From a virus, in IMG/VR virus record IMGVR_UViG_3300011128_000246, positions 1 to 38,984 of that record: a stretch of 38,984 nucleotides of DNA; one strand, 5' to 3'. The notes under the pieces are model-generated. The model was not told the origin of the DNA, did not search any database, and saw only the letters and a program-made list of their open reading frames with translations. How positions within the stretch are numbered: the stretch's first letter is position 1; every line of letters begins with the position of its first letter. This document shows, piece after piece, positions 36,388 through 38,984 of this stretch. The translations under genes and the position numbers were made by a program.

Positions 36388-36560
36388 TCGCTCACCATTT
36401 CAACTGATTGCCACTCACTCCAGCTTCGCGTGCGACCTAATACCTGATAACGATATTCGAGCACGGCATAGCCGTTGATAGTAGGCAGGACTAAAAGGTT
36501 TCGATAAATGGGTATAGCGTCAGTGTCGTCATTGACGTACCGCCATCTAAACTGAAACAT
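36384..36560 (-). CDS. Small beta-rich protein between capsid and tail genes
   Basis: 58 aa (MFQFRWRYVNDDTDAI, then YAVLEYRYQVLGRTRSWSEW). The ATG at 36560 lies immediately after a terminator T-run, and the TGA overlaps the next ATG (ATGA). Aromatic strands ending in W-x-EW suggest a small beta domain. Coding signal and coupling support a real gene; no ribosome site is visible, as with the PAS gene. Confidence 0.6.
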   Translation of the reverse strand: MFQFRWRYVNDDTDAIPIYRNLLVLPTINGYAVLEYRYQVLGRTRSWSEWQSVEMVSE

Positions 36561-36586
36561 AAAAAAGGGGCGACCGAGGCCGCCCC
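36561..36586 (-). terminator. Terminator after the decoration protein gene
   Basis: Minus strand: GGGGCG/CGCCCC 6-bp stem, 8-base loop, then six T residues directly followed by the ATG of the 58-aa gene. A strong rho-independent terminator separating highly expressed capsid genes from tail genes. Confidence 0.85.
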
Positions 36587-36592
36587 GCCTGA

Positions 36593-37063
36593 TTACAGCG
36601 TTGCGCCGATATAAGGCCAGTTCGCCACGCCAGCAGCGGCATTACTTGCCTCTGCTGCTGTGGTGGTCAAGCCTTCTACCAGCTCAGCGCCGCTAGTTGC
36701 ATCGTCATCCACACGGCCAGCGGTGCCAGTCGTGTTCACGCGGGTATGAACCGCGCAAGATGACGCGACGTTAATCGCGGCAACAATGCCGTTGCGCTGC
36801 ACCCATCCGTAATAAGACGCGGTGAAGGCAACCTTAGCAACGCCCACCGGTTGACCTGCGCCCGTTCCCGGTGCGGATGTAGTGGTGGTTGCTTGGTCAA
36901 TTACGTTGCTTTCGTTGATCTGAACAACATCACCAGCCGAGCAGCCGGTTCCGTCAGCCTGAACATACTGCCAGATGTTGCCATCTGAATCAGCGCCCAA
37001 AGAGCCGACGTTGTGTTCCGAAGTCGCGGTAACCCGATCAGGGTCAATGCCTAAGATATACAT
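36593..37063 (-). CDS. Capsid decoration protein (putative)
   Basis: 156 aa, Thr/Ala/Gly-rich and beta-type (SLGADSDGNIWQYVQADGTG; CSAGDVVQINESNVI; GVAKVAFTASYYGWVQRNGI). Small proteins of this kind directly after the major capsid gene are usually head decoration or stabilising proteins. The ATG lies 12 bases after the capsid stop and a strong terminator follows it. Confidence 0.7.
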   Translation of the reverse strand: MYILGIDPDRVTATSEHNVGSLGADSDGNIWQYVQADGTGCSAGDVVQINESNVIDQATTTTSAPGTGAGQPVGVAKVAFTASYYGWVQRNGIVAAINVASSCAVHTRVNTTGTAGRVDDDATSGAELVEGLTTTAAEASNAAAGVANWPYIGATL

Positions 37064-37075
37064 TAATCAGCCTCC

Positions 37076-38083
37076 TTAAGCTTTCAGCACACCAAGGAAC
37101 TTACAACCGCTTGCGGTCATGTTCCCGGCCCAGCCGATCAGTTTGACAATCGCGTCTTGGTTGACCGACATACGGTCGCCACCAATCGGCACGAAGTTGC
37201 GCGCAGAGTGCGGACGGAAGCACATGTACTTGCTGTTACAAAAATACATGTGGTCAGTCGGACAGTTTCCGCCAACACCGCCATCAAGCACCACATCAAC
37301 GGCTTTACCCGTTCCGTAATACTTAATGCTGGAGAAGCCAGCCGCGCCCATTTCTTCCGAGGTAATGCGCTGGATAGTTTGCAGCGATTCCAGATACAAC
37401 TTGTAGTAGTTGTTATCCGCGACGATTAAATCGCAGGAATCTGTGCCACGAACAAGCTGCAACGCGGTTGCGTTCATGTAGCTCTGAATGTTCGCGGACG
37501 TTGCTGCGCCACCGCCATCTGAGCTGGCGTCATAGCTGACGTTCTGCCAGAAAGACCACGTAGCGCGGTCAATACCACCAACCGTGCCAGAAGTAGGTGT
37601 GTCGGCGATGATGGCCTGCAAGCCGGTTAATGCTTTGCCGCTGTTGGTTGTACCGTCACCGTACACATCAGTGCTGATCAGGTTAGTCAATTGCGATTCA
37701 GCAATTTCCATGCGCCCATCAAGCAAGTCGATGATCTGCTCTTTGCCTGCGTTCTGGAGCATTTCCAGACCAGACATTGAGACAGCCGACGCATACTGCT
37801 TGATGTCCCATCGGGAAGCAGTGATCGGGCTGTTAGGCGTAACATCCAGCGTTTCATAGCCGGAATATGAGTTCGCGTTGTTAGTGTTGGCGTCCTCGTA
37901 GGAAAGTTCCTGCAAGATGACATCGCCACCACTAAAGGGTTTTACTTTGCCTTTCGATTTGAGTCGTTGGAGCAAAGCGTTATTGTCAGTGACGTTATCC
38001 GCCATCACGCCGCTACGATTTTCAATCGTGGTTGCGACGATATCGGTGATTTCCGTCGAAGAAAGAGATCCAGGAAAAGCCAT
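37076..38083 (-). CDS. Major capsid protein
   Basis: 335 aa. The order of segments fits HK97-fold capsids of podoviruses: an N-terminal arm with TDIVATTIENRSGVMADNV and ALLQRLKSKGKVKPFSGGD, an extended loop, a long spine helix at ISGLE-like SGLEMLQNAGKEQIIDLLDG, a central QSYMNATALQLVRGTDSCDLIV domain and a C-terminal HSARNFVPIGGDRMSVNQDA, then VKLIGWAGNMTASG. It follows scaffold and precedes the decoration gene. Confidence 0.85.
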   Translation of the reverse strand: MAFPGSLSSTEITDIVATTIENRSGVMADNVTDNNALLQRLKSKGKVKPFSGGDVILQELSYEDANTNNANSYSGYETLDVTPNSPITASRWDIKQYASAVSMSGLEMLQNAGKEQIIDLLDGRMEIAESQLTNLISTDVYGDGTTNSGKALTGLQAIIADTPTSGTVGGIDRATWSFWQNVSYDASSDGGGAATSANIQSYMNATALQLVRGTDSCDLIVADNNYYKLYLESLQTIQRITSEEMGAAGFSSIKYYGTGKAVDVVLDGGVGGNCPTDHMYFCNSKYMCFRPHSARNFVPIGGDRMSVNQDAIVKLIGWAGNMTASGCKFLGVLKA

Positions 38084-38101
38084 AATCTAGCCCTCCAATA
38101 A

Positions 38102-38984
38102 TTAACGGGCGTCCATCGCTGCTGCGAGGACTGCGCGTCTGTCATGAGGCGACGGAGCAGCGTTACCCGCTACAGGCGCACCAGTGACACTCACCGCAGC
38201 TTGTTTGGCTGCTTGAGCGGCCTGAGCGGCCTTCTCTCGTCGTGCTTTTTCCGCTTCCTCATGCTGTTGGGCGTTGATTTGTGCGGCTAATTCGTCGTTG
38301 AGGCGTAACGCCTTGTTATAGGCATCCTCCAAGTCTTGGGCTTTGCCGACTTCCATCAGCATCGCCATGTCTTCACGAACGGCTTCGAAGTGTTCGTGGT
38401 CTTTCGCAAACGCTTCAATCTCGCCGTTAAGCTGTTGCTGCGTTTGTTGTTGCATGCCGGTTACAAATTGGTTTTGCTCGGCACGTAATCGTTCAATTTC
38501 GCTTTGCAGTGCGCTGTACTGTGGATCGACTTCAGGCTGTTCCTGCGTCAATCCTTCAAGCGACACCCCATACGACTGCGCGAGTCGTTGGAACATTTGC
38601 ACTTTCTGTGCTTCTGGTCCGTATCTCAGCGCATGATCGGCAGCCAATAGAGTTTGCACTGCCGTGGTCGGCTCAACCCCCATTGATTGAATGGTGGCTT
38701 CATACGGCTGCAATACCTCACGCATTTTGCCGCCGAAATCTGCATTGGTTTGCAGCTTCTCGTAGCCTGCTGTGGTTTCTTCTAGTCGGCGCTTAAACGC
38801 GTCCACCGCCTGAGGACTGCGGAAGTGATCGAATTCTTCCTTCTTCAACCCGAGCTTCTGCAAGTCCTCATCGGTGATTGTTGGCGGTTCTTCGACCTCA
38901 ACTACCGGGGTTTCTTCGGTGACCTCCTGCGAGGTGGACGCAAACCGCCCTGCCTCATCACGCGGCCTATCAAAAGCTGCCGCG
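38102..38984 (-). CDS. Scaffold protein, main part (gene begins at 113)
   Basis: This is the rest of the scaffold gene that starts at 113 and crosses the window end. The frame is open from 38984. It reads AAAFDRPRDEAGRFAST, an acidic stretch with EEPPTITDEDLQKLG, then a long helical, Gln/Glu-rich region (residues about 175-280 of the joined protein: LRAEQNQFVTGMQQQTQQQL; NDELAAQINAQQHEEAEKAR) and a basic C-terminus ending PHDRRAVLAAAMDAR. Basic helical C-termini are used by scaffolds to bind the capsid protein. Treating TTG 38863 as the start would discard the conserved N-terminal motif. Confidence 0.85.
   Translation of the reverse strand, partial: AAAFDRPRDEAGRFASTSQEVTEETPVVEVEEPPTITDEDLQKLGLKKEEFDHFRSPQAVDAFKRRLEETTAGYEKLQTNADFGGKMREVLQPYEATIQSMGVEPTTAVQTLLAADHALRYGPEAQKVQMFQRLAQSYGVSLEGLTQEQPEVDPQYSALQSEIERLRAEQNQFVTGMQQQTQQQLNGEIEAFAKDHEHFEAVREDMAMLMEVGKAQDLEDAYNKALRLNDELAAQINAQQHEEAEKARREKAAQAAQAAKQAAVSVTGAPVAGNAAPSPHDRRAVLAAAMDAR

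Noticed and set aside
1-38984. CRISPR array, insertion sequence or toxin-antitoxin pair
   Set aside because: No regularly spaced direct repeats with spacers, no transposase motif and no recognisable toxin-antitoxin pair were found on either strand.

Overview
This window is a complete genome, on a circular map, of a temperate tailed phage of about 39 kb. The best evidence for completeness is at the ends: the minus-strand scaffold gene starts at 113, runs off base 1 and continues from base 38984 to its stop at 38102 in the same frame, giving 996 bases (332 codons) with no interrupting stop. The virion genes (a 752-aa portal with a long Gln-rich coiled tail, a PBSX-type large terminase, a short-tail adaptor, a propeller-like tail protein, three large ejection-type proteins, and no tape measure or sheath) point to a short-tailed podovirus. 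The general style recalls the BPP-1/BcepC6B kind of phage. The host is not named by the sequence. The attachment site carries the 3' half of a long-variable-arm tRNA with a UCA anticodon, most like tRNA-Sec (selC), which suggests a proteobacterium.

The layout mirrors lambda. The immunity region lies at 18.2-19.1 kb: a short HTH repressor (18625-18966, plus) sits between two promoter/operator blocks of identical design (15-mer GGGTTGACAATACCC, AACCC-N6-GGGTT operators 21 bp apart). The leftward promoter drives a Cro-like gene, apparently from a leaderless mRNA, then a CII-like gene, replication genes (O C-terminus-like, P-like), two DNA methyltransferases, small nucleases and a Q-like antiterminator (12.0-12.4 kb). 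A CII-dependent PRE-like promoter can be read at the start of the CII-like gene.

Past the Q-like gene come a possible late promoter, a candidate anti-defence gene (Acb2/Tad1 hairpin family), a cloverleaf-like inverted-repeat element, and a terminator touching the first late gene. The late transcript then covers a PAS-domain protein, lysis genes (membrane coiled-coil protein, M15 endopeptidase, holin, Rz/Rz1), a block of virion or receptor-type proteins (LamG-like, Trp-repeat, beta-helix), the terminases, portal, scaffold, capsid, tail, ejection proteins and tail fibre, ending at 27176.

The rightward promoter at 19.0 kb drives about twenty short, overlapping early genes (an SSB-like protein, an HNH nuclease, NinX-like and DUF551-like proteins), then an excisionase-like gene, the integrase and attP at 27.0 kb, where the two transcription units converge.

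Main points for a second look: a 236-codon ORF inside the C5 methyltransferase gene, in the +1 frame, that itself looks like a known phage protein family; the structured element plus terminator ahead of the late genes; the anti-defence candidate between putative late promoter and terminator; the PAS protein in the lysis cassette; and a near-perfect parS-like palindrome beside attP.
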